This document shows, in pieces, positions 17,831 to 27,081 of a DNA stretch of 64,000 nt (position 1 is the first letter of the stretch; every line of letters begins with the position of its first letter). Under the pieces are notes generated by a model that was not told where the DNA came from, searched no databases, and saw only the letters and a program-made list of their open reading frames with translations. The DNA comes from Bradyrhizobium sp. Rc3b. GTDB lineage: Bacteria; Pseudomonadota; Alphaproteobacteria; Rhizobiales; Xanthobacteraceae. The stretch lies in assembly GCF_900114915.1 (NCBI RefSeq), contig NZ_FOUS01000004.1, positions 310,001 to 374,000 on the forward strand. The letters run 5' to 3'. The translations under genes and the position numbers were made by a program.

Positions 17831-18832
17831 ATGATGCGCCGTATCGTTCCGCTCGCTGCAGGACTTCTCGCGACGGTTTTTGTGGCAAGCGCGGCTCTCG
17901 CTGCCGACATCAATCTGCTCAACGTGTCGTATGATCCGACGCGCGAGCTTTATGCCGAATTCAACAAGGCGTTCGCGAACGCCTATCAGAAGGAAACCGG
18001 CAAGAGCGTCGAGGTCAAGCAGTCGCATGGTGGTAGCGGTTCGCAGGCGCGCGCGGTGATCGACGGATTGCAGGCCGATGTGGTGACGCTCGCGCTCGCC
18101 TACGACATCGACGCGATCGCCGGCAAGGGCCTCACGGCGACGGACTGGCAGAAGCGGTTGCCGCAGAATGCGTCGCCCTACACCTCCACCATCGTGTTCC
18201 TGGTGCGCAAGGGTAATCCCAAGGCGATCAAGGATTGGGACGATCTGATCAAGCCGGGCGTTGCCGTGATCACGCCGAACCCGAAGACGTCGGGCGGCGC
18301 GCGCTGGAATTATCTGGCGGCCTGGGGCTTTGCGCAGAAGAAATCCGGCTCCGCCGACAAGGCCAAGGATTTCATCGGGAAGCTCTACCAGCAGGTGCCG
18401 GTGCTCGATACCGGCGCGCGCGGCGCCACCGTGACCTTCGTCGAGCGCGGCGTCGGCGACGTGCTGCTGGCCTGGGAGAACGAGGCGTTTCTCGCCCTGA
18501 AGGAATTCGGCCGGGAGAAATTCGAGATCGTGGCGCCGCCGCAATCCATCCTCGCCGAGCCGCCGGTCGCGATCGTCGACAAGGTTGCCGATAAAAAAGG
18601 CACCCGCAATGCCGCCGATGCCTACCTCCAGTACTGGTACACCAAGGAGGGGCAGGAGATCGCCGCGCGCAACTTCTACCGCCCGCGCGATGCCGACATT
18701 GCCAAAAAATACGAAAATGCCTTCGCAAAGGTCGAACTATTCACGATCGACGACGTTTTCGGTGGTTGGACCAAGGCGCAGAAGGAACATTTTGCCGACG
18801 GCGGCATCTTTGACCAGATCTATAAGAACTGA
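17831..18832 (+). CDS. cysP: Sulfate ABC transporter substrate-binding protein
   Basis: 333 residues. ATG 17831 lies six bases after GGAG and starts [20 protein letters not shown]; upstream ATGs at 17819 and 17825 are on or before that site. The signal peptide ends SAALA before [16 protein letters not shown]. Family motifs include [38 protein letters not shown] and [14 protein letters not shown]. It captures sulfate (possibly thiosulfate) in the periplasm for the CysTWA importer encoded next. A 120-base gap from cysH may contain an additional promoter. Confidence 0.95.
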   Translation: MMRRIVPLAAGLLATVFVASAALAADINLLNVSYDPTRELYAEFNKAFANAYQKETGKSVEVKQSHGGSGSQARAVIDGLQADVVTLALAYDIDAIAGKGLTATDWQKRLPQNASPYTSTIVFLVRKGNPKAIKDWDDLIKPGVAVITPNPKTSGGARWNYLAAWGFAQKKSGSADKAKDFIGKLYQQVPVLDTGARGATVTFVERGVGDVLLAWENEAFLALKEFGREKFEIVAPPQSILAEPPVAIVDKVADKKGTRNAADAYLQYWYTKEGQEIAARNFYRPRDADIAKKYENAFAKVELFTIDDVFGGWTKAQKEHFADGGIFDQIYKN

Positions 18833-18869
18833 TCTGGCGCTGTCTTAATGGGCTTTAGCAGGGGGCCTG

Positions 18870-19706
18870 GTGAGCGCACTCGCAGCACGACGCCGGACAT
18901 TGCCGGGCTTCGGTCTCACCATGGGACTGACGCTTTCCTGGCTGTCGATCATCATCCTGATTCCGCTCGCCGGGCTGTTCCTGAAATCGCTCGAGCTCAG
19001 CCCCGAGCAATTCTGGAACATCCTCTCCAGCCGCCGCACCCTGAATGCCCTCAGGGTTTCCTTCGGCCTTGCGTTCGCGGCGGCCTGCGTCAACCTCGTC
19101 ATGGGCAGCATCATCGTCTGGGCGCTGGTGCGCTACCGCTTCCCCGGCCGGCGGCTGTTCGACGCCATCGTCGACGTGCCCTTCGCGCTGCCGACGGCGG
19201 TCGCTGGCGTCGCGCTGACTGCGCTGTTCGCCGAGAAGGGCTGGCTCGGGGCACCGCTCGCGGCGCTCGGCATCAAGGTGGCCTTCACGCCGGTCGGCAT
19301 CTTCGTCGCCATGATCTTCATCGGCATTCCCTTCGTGGTGCGCACGGTGCAGCCGGTGCTGCAGGATCTCGACCCCGAGATCGAGGAAGCCGCGGGAAGC
19401 CTGGGCGCCAGCCGCTGGCAGACCATCATCCGCGTGATCCTGCCCTCGCTTGCGCCGGCGCTGCTCACCGGGCTCGCGCTCGCCTTTGCCCGCGCGGTCG
19501 GTGAATACGGCTCGGTGATCTTCATTGCCGGCAATCTGCCGAATGTCTCCGAGATCGCGCCGCTCTTGATCGTGATCCGGCTGTCCGAGTTCCGCTACGC
19601 CGACGCGACCGCCATCGCGGTGGTCATGCTCGTCGTCTCCTTCGTCATCATTTTCGCCGTCAACCGGCTCCAGCGCTGGGCGCGGAGCCGGATTCCGGCG
19701 CGCTGA
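18870..19706 (+). CDS. cysT: Sulfate ABC transporter permease CysT
   Basis: 278 residues from GTG 18870, with GGGGGC upstream. Six membrane helices; the inner-membrane EAA loop reads [25 protein letters not shown]. The N-terminal [20 protein letters not shown] helix is typical of CysT/CysU. It pairs with CysW to form the sulfate channel driven by CysA. It follows cysP after 37 bases and precedes cysW by ten. Confidence 0.94.
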   Translation: MSALAARRRTLPGFGLTMGLTLSWLSIIILIPLAGLFLKSLELSPEQFWNILSSRRTLNALRVSFGLAFAAACVNLVMGSIIVWALVRYRFPGRRLFDAIVDVPFALPTAVAGVALTALFAEKGWLGAPLAALGIKVAFTPVGIFVAMIFIGIPFVVRTVQPVLQDLDPEIEEAAGSLGASRWQTIIRVILPSLAPALLTGLALAFARAVGEYGSVIFIAGNLPNVSEIAPLLIVIRLSEFRYADATAIAVVMLVVSFVIIFAVNRLQRWARSRIPAR

Positions 19707-19716
19707 GGAGGATGCG

Positions 19717-20640
19717 ATGACGATGCAGATCGCAGACTCCGTGTCGCTCTCGGCTCCCGACGCCAAGGCACGTGCGAGGGCCCGGGCACATGCGGCGGCG
19801 GCGCAAGACAATCTCCGCACCGAGCCGCGCGCGGTGCGCATCACCATCATCGCGTTGGCGATCATCTTTCTTTCCGTCTTCGTCGTGCTGCCGCTGGTGG
19901 TCGTGTTCGCGCAGGCGTTCTCGAAGGGAATCCTCGCCTATCTCTCCGCGCTCGCCGAGCCGGAGGCGCTGGCTGCGATCAAGCTGACGTTGATCGTCGC
20001 GGCGATCTCGGTCGGCCTCAACCTTGTCTTCGGTCTCGTCGCCGCCTGGGCGATTGCAAAATTCGATTTCCCGGGCAAGACCTTCCTGGTCACGCTGATC
20101 GACCTGCCGTTCTCGGTGAGCCCGGTGATCTCCGGCCTTGTCTTCGTGCTGCTGTTCGGCGCACAGGGCTATTTCGGCAGCTGGCTTAGGGACCACGACA
20201 TCCAGATCCTGTTCGCCGTGCCCGGCATCGCGCTCGCCACCACCTTCGTGACCTTCCCGTTCGTCGCGCGCGCGCTGATCCCCCTGATGCAGGAGCAGGG
20301 CACGCAGGAGGAGGAGGCTGCGGTTTCGCTCGGCGCCTCCGGCTTGCAGACCTTCTTCCGCGTCACGTTGCCCAACATCAAATGGGGCGTGCTCTACGGC
20401 GTCCTGCTCTGCAATGCGCGCGCGATGGGTGAGTTCGGCGCGGTCTCCGTCGTCTCCGGCCATATCCGCGGCGAGACCAACACGATGCCGCTGCTGGTCG
20501 AGATCCTCTACAACGAATACCAGTTCGTCGCCGCCTTCGCGATTGCCTCGCTGCTGGCGATGCTGGCGCTGATCACGCTGATCGCAAAGACGGTTCTCGA
20601 ACGTCACCTCGACGAAGGACACGACGCCAGTGACCATTGA
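19717..20640 (+). CDS. cysW: Sulfate ABC transporter permease CysW
   Basis: 307 residues, ATG 19717 with GAGGAG upstream. It has a longer, charged, Ala-rich N-terminal segment of about 40 residues ([18 protein letters not shown]) before the first helix, longer than usual for CysW. The EAA loop is [25 protein letters not shown], and [22 protein letters not shown] is characteristic of CysW. It forms the heterodimeric channel with CysT and overlaps cysA by 11 bases. Confidence 0.94.
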   Translation: MTMQIADSVSLSAPDAKARARARAHAAAAQDNLRTEPRAVRITIIALAIIFLSVFVVLPLVVVFAQAFSKGILAYLSALAEPEALAAIKLTLIVAAISVGLNLVFGLVAAWAIAKFDFPGKTFLVTLIDLPFSVSPVISGLVFVLLFGAQGYFGSWLRDHDIQILFAVPGIALATTFVTFPFVARALIPLMQEQGTQEEEAAVSLGASGLQTFFRVTLPNIKWGVLYGVLLCNARAMGEFGAVSVVSGHIRGETNTMPLLVEILYNEYQFVAAFAIASLLAMLALITLIAKTVLERHLDEGHDASDH

Positions 20641-21664
20641 AGTCAAAAATCTCGTCAAGAAGTTCGGCAGTTTTGCCGCCCTCGACGGCGTCGACCTCAA
20701 GGTCGACAATGGAGAATTGCTGGCGCTGCTCGGTCCATCAGGCTCCGGCAAGACCACCTTGCTCCGGATCATCGCAGGCCTCGACTGGCCTGATTCCGGC
20801 GAGGTCACCTTCAATGGCGAGGACGCGCTGGCGCAGGGCGCGCGCGAGCGGCATGTCGGTTTCGTATTCCAGCACTACGCGCTGTTCCGCCACATGACCG
20901 TGTTCGAGAACGTCGCCTTCGGCCTGCGCGTGCAGCCGCGTGCGGTCCGCAAGGACGAGGCCGCGATCCGTGCCCGGGTGAAAGAGCTGCTCGATCTCGT
21001 GCAGCTCGACTGGCTCGCCGATCGTTATCCGAGCCAGCTTTCCGGCGGCCAGCGCCAGCGCATTGCGCTCGCCCGCGCGCTCGCGATCGAGCCGCGAATC
21101 CTGCTGCTCGACGAGCCCTTCGGCGCGCTAGACGCCAAGGTGCGGAAAGAGCTGCGCCGATGGCTGCGCTCGTTGCACCATGAGATCAACGTCACCTCGA
21201 TCTTCGTCACCCACGACCAGGAGGAAGCGCTCGAAGTCGCTAACCGCGTCGTCGTCATGGACAAGGGCAGGATCGAGCAGATCGGCTCGCCCGATGACGT
21301 CTATGAAAGCCCGGCAAGCGCGTTCGTCCACGGCTTCATCGGTGAATCCATCGAGCTGCCGATCCAGGTCGAAGCAGGGGTGATCCGGCTCGGCGACCGG
21401 CCGCTTCGGCTCGCGGCGGATGGGCTTGCGCCTGGCGCGTCAAAACTGTTCGTGCGGCGACACGACATGCTGGTCGGGCCCCCCGGCAGCGGCGCCTTCG
21501 AGGGCGCGGTTCAGCACGTCCGCAATTTCGGTCCGGTGCAGCGCGCCGAGGTCGCATTGTCAGGCGGCGAAACCGTCGAGATCGACGCCCCCCGCGACAA
21601 GGAACTGCGCGCCGGGGACACCATCGGCCTCGAGCCGCGCCGTTACCGGATATTTGCGGGGTAG
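20630..21664 (+). CDS. cysA: Sulfate ABC transporter ATP-binding protein CysA
   Basis: 344 residues from GTG 20630, which starts inside cysW. Walker [10 protein letters not shown] (about residue 35), signature [16 protein letters not shown], Walker [13 protein letters not shown] and the H-loop VTHDQEEA are intact. A C-terminal TOBE-like regulatory domain follows from about residue 240 ([11 protein letters not shown]). It powers sulfate import through CysTW and closes the plus-strand operon. A family A repeat directly after it probably limits read-through. Confidence 0.96.
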   Translation: MTIEVKNLVKKFGSFAALDGVDLKVDNGELLALLGPSGSGKTTLLRIIAGLDWPDSGEVTFNGEDALAQGARERHVGFVFQHYALFRHMTVFENVAFGLRVQPRAVRKDEAAIRARVKELLDLVQLDWLADRYPSQLSGGQRQRIALARALAIEPRILLLDEPFGALDAKVRKELRRWLRSLHHEINVTSIFVTHDQEEALEVANRVVVMDKGRIEQIGSPDDVYESPASAFVHGFIGESIELPIQVEAGVIRLGDRPLRLAADGLAPGASKLFVRRHDMLVGPPGSGAFEGAVQHVRNFGPVQRAEVALSGGETVEIDAPRDKELRAGDTIGLEPRRYRIFAG

Positions 21665-21670
21665 AAATTC

Positions 21671-21795
21671 CCGTCATTCCGGGATGGTCCGAAGGACCAG
21701 ACCTCAGGTGCGCAATTGCGCACCGGGGAATCTCGAGATTCTCAGGTGCGCAATTGCGCACCATAGTTTAGTGCCGCGCACTGCCCCGGAATGAC
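21671..21795. repeat. Palindromic intergenic repeat, family A (copy 3), with nested perfect palindromes
   Basis: The outer arms are CGTCATTCCGGG and CCCCGGAATGAC. Inside, the 18-base self-complementary GGTGCGCAATTGCGCACC occurs twice (21707-21724 and 21745-21762), and between them GAATCTCGAGATTC (21728-21741) is a 14-base perfect palindrome. It lies between cysA and the CAP-domain gene. Confidence 0.85.
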
Positions 21796-21875
21796 ACCGA
21801 GCAGATTTTCATCAAAATTCACCTTTCAGCCACTGTTGGTATGCAACAACGGCCCCTACATTCGGGGGCTCCTAC

Positions 21876-22379
21876 ATGCGCGCTGCGGCCGCAATTCTCA
21901 TCACTTTGCTGCTTGCCGGCTGTGCCGGCAACGAGGCACCGGTCCAGCAGCCGTCCATGTACGCCGACATGGCGGTCCCGGGCTCCAAGCTCGATGCGCA
22001 GGCGGCCGCGATCATGATCTCGCAATATCGCCAGAACAACGCCCTCGGCACCGTTGTCATCGATACCGATCTGATGCGGCTCGCCGAATCCCAGTCCCAG
22101 GCCATGGCCGCCGCCAACAAGATGGATCACGACGTCCGCGCGCCGCTGGCCAAGCGCCTTGCCACCGGCGGCTATCCCGCCACCGTTGCCGTCGAGAACG
22201 TCTCGGCCGGCTATCATACGCTGGCGGAAGCGTTTTCCGGCTGGCGCGACTCGCCACCCCACCGCGCCAACATGCTCAAGGGCGGTGTCACAAAACTGGG
22301 CATCGCGGCCAGCTATGCTCCGGGCACCAAATACAAGGTGTTCTGGACCATGATCCTGGCCTCGACCGAGCCCCGATAA
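21876..22379 (+). CDS. CAP-domain (SCP/PR1-like) lipoprotein
   Basis: 167 residues. The N-terminus MRAAAAILITLLLAGCAGN has a lipobox (LLAGC), so the protein is a lipid-anchored envelope protein. The CAP fold follows: LDAQAAAIMISQYRQ, SQAMAAANKMDHD, and ENVSAGYHTLAEAFSGWRDS with PPHRANML. The usual CAP His and Glu are present. Bacterial CAP proteins are widespread; some bind peptidoglycan or sterols, but the function here is unknown. Monocistronic. Confidence 0.88.
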   Translation: MRAAAAILITLLLAGCAGNEAPVQQPSMYADMAVPGSKLDAQAAAIMISQYRQNNALGTVVIDTDLMRLAESQSQAMAAANKMDHDVRAPLAKRLATGGYPATVAVENVSAGYHTLAEAFSGWRDSPPHRANMLKGGVTKLGIAASYAPGTKYKVFWTMILASTEPR

Positions 22380-22457
22380 GCCAGACTTGATCCCGGGATG
22401 CATTGACGCCGCGGCGGAGGGTCGCCACGGTGGCTCGCCTTTTGCTATTGTTCCTGC

Positions 22458-23633
22458 ATGACAGATCGTAGCCCGGAATCCGCCAGCATCCCCGCGAATG
22501 CGCAGCGCGTCCTTGTCCTTCAGGGCGGCGGCGCGCTTGGCTCCTATCAGGCCGGCGCCTATCAGGCGCTGTGCGGCCACGGTTTCGAGCCGGAATGGGT
22601 CGCCGGCATCTCGATCGGTGCGGTCAACGCCGCCATCATCGCCGGCAACGAGGGCCCGACGCGCGTCAAGCGCCTCAAGGAATTCTGGGAGATGGTCTCC
22701 GCGCCGGTGCCGTGGAAACCGATCGGCAAGAGCGACCACAGCCGCGAGCTGTTCAATTCGACCAGTGCCGCGCTGATTGCGACCTTCGGCGTGCCCGGCT
22801 TCTTCACGCCGCGGATTCCACCGGCGCCGCTCTGGCCGCCCGGCAGCCCGCAGGCCGAGAGCTATTACGACACCGCGCCGCTGAAGAAGACGCTGGAGCG
22901 TCTGGTCGATTTCGACCGCATCAACGATTTGAAGACGCGCCTGTCGGTCGGCGCGGTCGGCGTCACCTCGGGCAACTTCAAATATTTCGACAATTACCAG
23001 TTTAGGAAGCTCGGAAAGACCATCGGCCCCGAGCACATCATGGCCTCCGGTGCGCTGCCGCCCGGCTTTCCCTCCGTGATGATCGAGGGCGAGCATTACT
23101 GGGACGGCGGCATCGCCTCCAACACGCCGCTCGACTACGTGCTCGATGCCGAGGTCGATCGCGACATGCTGATCTTCCAGGTCGACCTGTTTTCCGCGCG
23201 CGGCGATCTGCCGACCTCGCTGCTGGAGGCCACCGAGCGCGAGAAGGACATCCGCTATTCCAGCCGCACGCGGATGAACACCGATAAGAACAAGCAGATC
23301 CACAACGCCCGCAGGGCCGTGCGCGACCTGATCGGAAAATTGCCGGATTATCTCAAGAACGATCCTTCCGTCGAATTTCTGGCGAAGGTGTCGCGCGAAA
23401 GTACCGTCACCGTCGTGCATCTGATCTACCGCAGCAAGAACTACGAATCCTCATCCAAGGATTACGACTTCTCGCACGTCGCCATGGTCGAGCATTGGGA
23501 AGGCGGCGTGCGCGACGTGCATCTGTCGATGCGCCACAAGGACTGGCTCGAGCGGCCGCAGTCCGGCGAGACCATGGTGACCTACGATCTCACGGGGGAC
23601 GTCACCGCACCCCCGCCAAAAAGGAGCGAATGA
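22458..23633 (+). CDS. Patatin-like phospholipase (DUF3734 type)
   Basis: 391 residues. Oxyanion loop GGGALGSYQAGAY (about residues 22-34), nucleophile elbow GISIGAVNAAIIAGN with Ser, and the catalytic Asp in YWDGGIASNTPLDYV complete a Ser-Asp dyad. The C-terminal third carries the DUF3734 extension (RNARRAVRDLIGKLPDYL-like, KDYDFSHVAMVEHW). It is probably a cytosolic or membrane-associated acyl hydrolase. It ends in or next to the start of the 3-hydroxybutyrate dehydrogenase gene, so the two are coupled and may act in lipid or polyhydroxybutyrate breakdown. Confidence 0.92.
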   Translation: MTDRSPESASIPANAQRVLVLQGGGALGSYQAGAYQALCGHGFEPEWVAGISIGAVNAAIIAGNEGPTRVKRLKEFWEMVSAPVPWKPIGKSDHSRELFNSTSAALIATFGVPGFFTPRIPPAPLWPPGSPQAESYYDTAPLKKTLERLVDFDRINDLKTRLSVGAVGVTSGNFKYFDNYQFRKLGKTIGPEHIMASGALPPGFPSVMIEGEHYWDGGIASNTPLDYVLDAEVDRDMLIFQVDLFSARGDLPTSLLEATEREKDIRYSSRTRMNTDKNKQIHNARRAVRDLIGKLPDYLKNDPSVEFLAKVSRESTVTVVHLIYRSKNYESSSKDYDFSHVAMVEHWEGGVRDVHLSMRHKDWLERPQSGETMVTYDLTGDVTAPPPKRSE

Positions 23634-23635
23634 TT

Positions 23636-24424
23636 ATGGGTAGTCTGTCAGGCAAGAATGCCGTCGTGACCGGATCCACCAGCGGCATCGGGCTCGCCTA
23701 CGCACGTGCCTTCGCCGCCGCCGGCGCCAATGTCGTCATCAACGGCTTCGGCTCGCCGGAGGATATCGAGAAAGAGCGCGCCAAGATCGAACAGGACTTC
23801 AAGGTGAAGGCAATCTATTCGCCCGCCGACATGACCAAGCCGGCCGAGATCGCCGGCATGATCGCGCTCGGCGAGAAGACTTTTGGTTCGGTCGACATCC
23901 TCGTCAACAATGCCGGCATTCAGTTCGTCTCGCCGATCGAGGAGTTCCCGCTCGAGAAGTGGGACCAGATCATCGCCATCAACCTGTCCTCGGCATTTCA
24001 TGCCATCCGCGCAGCGGTGCCAGGCATGAAGAAGAAGGGCTGGGGCCGCATCATCAACACGGCCTCCGCGCATTCCCTGGTCGCCTCGCCCTTCAAGTCG
24101 GCCTACGTCTCGGCCAAGCACGGCATCGCCGGTCTCACCAAGACCGTGGCGCTCGAGGTCGCGACCCACAAGATCACCTGCAACTGTATCAGCCCCGGCT
24201 ACGTCTGGACCCCGCTGGTGGAGCGGCAGATCCCCGACACGATGAAGGCACGCAATCTCACGCGTGAGCAGGTCATCAACGACGTCCTGCTCGATGCGCA
24301 GCCGACCAAGGAGTTCGTGACGTCCGAGCAGGTCGCGGCATTGGCGCTGTTCCTGTGCGGCGATGATGCCGCCCAGATCACCGGCACCAATCTCTCGATC
24401 GACGGCGGCTGGACGGCGGAGTAG
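23636..24424 (+). CDS. bdhA: 3-hydroxybutyrate dehydrogenase (SDR family)
   Basis: 262 residues from ATG 23636 (MGSLSGKNAVVTGSTSGIGL), nine bases from AAGGAG. ATG 23630, overlapping the patatin stop, is an alternative two codons longer. Motifs: TGSTSGIG, NNAGIQFVSPIEEFP, Ser in the NTASAHSLVASPFKSAYVSAKHG block, and the YVSAK pair. The substrate-specific tail NLTREQVINDVLLDAQPTKEFVT is that of D-3-hydroxybutyrate dehydrogenases. It oxidises 3-hydroxybutyrate to acetoacetate with NAD, a step in polyhydroxybutyrate use. Confidence 0.94.
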   Translation: MGSLSGKNAVVTGSTSGIGLAYARAFAAAGANVVINGFGSPEDIEKERAKIEQDFKVKAIYSPADMTKPAEIAGMIALGEKTFGSVDILVNNAGIQFVSPIEEFPLEKWDQIIAINLSSAFHAIRAAVPGMKKKGWGRIINTASAHSLVASPFKSAYVSAKHGIAGLTKTVALEVATHKITCNCISPGYVWTPLVERQIPDTMKARNLTREQVINDVLLDAQPTKEFVTSEQVAALALFLCGDDAAQITGTNLSIDGGWTAE

Positions 24425-24453
24425 GGGTCTTCGGAACGAGGAGCCGTAGGAGC

Positions 24454-24535
24454 CGTAGGGTGGGCAAAGCGAAAGCGTGCCCACCACCTCTGAATGGTGG
24501 GCACGGCGCAACTGCGCCTTTGCTCACCCTGCGAG
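24454..24535. repeat. Intergenic inverted repeat, family B (GTAGGGTGGGCAAAGCG), copy 1
   Basis: CGTAGGGTGGGCAAAGCG opens it; GCGCCTTTGCTCACCCTGCG closes it, and the inner CGTGCCCACCA / TGGTGGGCACG arms pair exactly. It lies between convergent bdhA and the TauE-like gene. Copies 2 and 3 lie at 38751-38843 and 44454-44551. Confidence 0.82.
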
Positions 24536-24562
24536 ACTGAGAACCAGGCGGCCGCGTCCCGC

Positions 24563-25387
24563 TCAATGCGTCCAGGCCAGCGCCGTCACGAACGCCGACG
24601 ACAGGTTCAACTCCGCAAACATGATCTTGCCGGCGACCACGAACAGCACGCTGGCAAGCGTCAGCCGCAGCACCGTCTCGGGCACCCGCGTCGCGCTGTA
24701 ACTGCCGACGATGATGCCGGGCAGCGAGCCCATCAGCAGCACGCCCATCAGCGCCCAATCCACGTCGCCGAGCGCCCAGTGCCCGATGCCGGCGACCAGC
24801 GTCAGCGGCACCGCATGGGCGATGTCGGAGCCGACGATGGTTGCCATGGGCAGGCGAGGGTAGAGCAGCAGCAGCACGGTCACGCCGACCGCACCGGCGC
24901 CCACCGACGAAATTGACACCAGCACGCCGAGCACGATGCCGGTGACGACGGTGGCAATCGCGGTGGTGCGCTCGTCGACCTGCTCGAGCCGGCCGCGATA
25001 ACGCTCCATGATGGATTTGCGGAAGATCAGCGAGGTCGCGGTGAGCAGCAGGGCGAAGCACAGCACCAGATTGACCAGGCTGCGCTCGGAATCGCTTCTG
25101 AGGTCAAGCTTCCACAGCACCAGCAGCGTCACTGCGCTCGCCGGAATGCTGCCGCAGGCGAGCCGCAGCACCGCGGGCCAGTGCACGCTGCGCGACCAGC
25201 CATGCACCACGCTGCCGCCGGCCTTGGTGGCGGCGGCATAGAGCAGATCGGTGCCGACCGCGGTGGAGGGATGAACACCGAACAGCAGGATCAGCAGCGG
25301 CGTCATCAAGGAACCGCCGCCCACGCCGGTCATCCCGACGAGCAGGCCGACGCCGAAACCGGAGGCGACGTAGAGTGGATCGATCAT
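24563..25387 (-). CDS. TauE/SafE family permease (sulfite/organosulfonate exporter-like)
   Basis: 274 residues with about eight membrane helices. The N-terminal repeat GFGVGLLVGMTGVGGGSLMTPLL and the second repeat VLVSISSVGAGAVGVTVLLLLYP are the paired glycine-rich signatures of the TauE/SafE (DUF81) family. Members export sulfite, sulfoacetate or other anions, or move two-carbon carboxylates. Neighbours give no help with substrate, and the sulfate cluster is 3 kb away on the opposite strand. Monocistronic; no clear terminator. The 199 bases upstream of it (25388-25586) hold nothing I can assign. Confidence 0.88.
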   Translation of the reverse strand: MIDPLYVASGFGVGLLVGMTGVGGGSLMTPLLILLFGVHPSTAVGTDLLYAAATKAGGSVVHGWSRSVHWPAVLRLACGSIPASAVTLLVLWKLDLRSDSERSLVNLVLCFALLLTATSLIFRKSIMERYRGRLEQVDERTTAIATVVTGIVLGVLVSISSVGAGAVGVTVLLLLYPRLPMATIVGSDIAHAVPLTLVAGIGHWALGDVDWALMGVLLMGSLPGIIVGSYSATRVPETVLRLTLASVLFVVAGKIMFAELNLSSAFVTALAWTH

Positions 25388-25586
25388 GTCTGGAGAATCT
25401 TAGGTTCATCTCGTCGGTTGGGCAATACGACGTAGAATAAACTTTCCCTGGGGCGCAACCGCTTGGGCAGAATAAGAAAAATTGTACTGCGCATCGGAAA
25501 TGGAGAGGTATTTCCGGTTGTTCCCAGGCGCGCCGCGAAACACTCGTTCCCCAAGGGGAGCGACCAATGGCGGCGCTCTGTAGTAC

Positions 25587-27002
25587 CTACTTACCAAATG
25601 CCAGCACGTGCAGCCCCAGCCGCTGCCGCACGATCCAGAACAGCAGCACCGTCTCGAAGGTAAGCGAGATCGAGGTCGCGGCCGCGGCGCCGTGGCCGCC
25701 GTAACGCGGCACCAGTGCGATGCAGAGCACGAGGTTCATCACGAAGGCCAATGCATAGGCGAGCGCACAGATCTTCTGCTGGCCGAGCATGTTGAGCAGT
25801 CGCTCGACCGGTCCGATCGCAGAGCGCACGACGAGCCCGATCGCCGCGACGAACATGATGTCGTAGCCGACCACGAATTGCGGCCCGAACAGCCAGAGTA
25901 GCGGCTTGCCGAGCGCGAGCAGCACGATGGTCGCCGCCAGCGATGGCCAGAACGTCCAGTTGATCGCATGTGTCACATAGGCCGATAGGCGTGCCTTGTC
26001 GCCGCTTGCGTTGTATTCGGCGAAGCGATGCGCCGTCGTTGCCGACATCGCGTAGTGGATGAACGAGACCAGCGCCAGCGTCTTCACCACCGCGAAATAG
26101 ACGCCGACCTCGTCGGAGGGGCGAAATTGCTGCAGCACCAGCACGTCGGTATAGGACAAGAGCAGGTAGAAGCTTTCGACCAGCAGGATCGGCAGCGAGA
26201 CGGCGAGCCAGCCGCCGATGTCATAGGTCTTGGGGCCGGGCGCGATATGGCCGGCGAGCTTGCGGTTCAGCACCACCATCTGCCCGGTCATCGCGATCCA
26301 CACTGCACCCAGGCTCGCAACCATCGCGGCGACGGCGCCGAGATGATAGCCGAGCAGGAAGGCGATAGCCGTAATTCCGATGATCAGCCCCTGGCGGATG
26401 ATGAATTGCGGCATCAGGCCGAGCTGCATCCAGTCATGCGAGCGCGCGATGCCGTCCTGGGTGTTGGCGACGACGAAGGCGGGCAGCGTCATGCAGCCGA
26501 TATAGAGTGGCAGCTCCTCGGCCGGGTCGATCCAGGGCGACAGCAGCCTGACGACGCCGGCGAGGGCGAGCGAGACCAGCGTGGACACCGCAAAGGTCAG
26601 CCAGCGGCTGCCGGAGAGAAAGCCGCGCAGCAACGCCTGCTCGCCGCTGGCGCGATACTCTGGAATGATCTTCTGCGCCGAGGCCGAGATGCCGAAATCC
26701 ATCATGCTGCCGAGCAGCAGCACCCAGGTCCAGACATAGACGTAGATGCCGTAGTCGGACGTTCCCATCCAGCGTGCGAGCAGCACCTGTGAGACATAGG
26801 CAAGGCCTGCGCTGATGACGCGGATGATGAAGATGGTGCCGGCCAGCCGCCGCGTCAGCGATGCCTCGCTCGAGCCGCCCGTCAGCCTGGCCCGCAGCCG
26901 CGCGATCAGCCCGGCCAGTCCGGTCGTTGCGGGTGGTGCATCCATCACGGCCACGAAAAGTCCCCGGTCTTCCGCATGCCGCAGGCCTGCTGCGGTAGCC
27001 AT
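25587..27002 (-). CDS. Polysaccharide/lipopolysaccharide flippase (Wzx/MATE-type)
   Basis: About 471 residues with 12-14 predicted membrane helices spread over the whole length. The ATG at 27002 (MATAAGLRHAEDRG) is taken; the ATG at the MDAPPATTG position is 19 codons shorter and equally possible, since neither has a strong ribosome site. Family features: RRLAGTIFIIRVISAGLAYVSQVLLARWMG near residue 50, then the alternating TM pattern of oligosaccharide flippases. It is expected to move a lipid-linked glycan across the inner membrane. No glycosyltransferases adjoin it, so the substrate is unknown. Confidence 0.85.
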   Translation of the reverse strand: MATAAGLRHAEDRGLFVAVMDAPPATTGLAGLIARLRARLTGGSSEASLTRRLAGTIFIIRVISAGLAYVSQVLLARWMGTSDYGIYVYVWTWVLLLGSMMDFGISASAQKIIPEYRASGEQALLRGFLSGSRWLTFAVSTLVSLALAGVVRLLSPWIDPAEELPLYIGCMTLPAFVVANTQDGIARSHDWMQLGLMPQFIIRQGLIIGITAIAFLLGYHLGAVAAMVASLGAVWIAMTGQMVVLNRKLAGHIAPGPKTYDIGGWLAVSLPILLVESFYLLLSYTDVLVLQQFRPSDEVGVYFAVVKTLALVSFIHYAMSATTAHRFAEYNASGDKARLSAYVTHAINWTFWPSLAATIVLLALGKPLLWLFGPQFVVGYDIMFVAAIGLVVRSAIGPVERLLNMLGQQKICALAYALAFVMNLVLCIALVPRYGGHGAAAATSISLTFETVLLFWIVRQRLGLHVLAFGK

Positions 27003-27081
27003 GGGGCTTAGCAACCATTCGTTAAGATTCGGTTGGGTGGCGTTCCATACTCGGTGTCGTCCCGGACGAGCTAACCGGCAC

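Noticed and set aside
25388..25586. Small frames in the gap before the TauE-like gene
   Set aside because: Both strands give only frames of about 60 residues without a ribosome site; no motif or repeat is clear.
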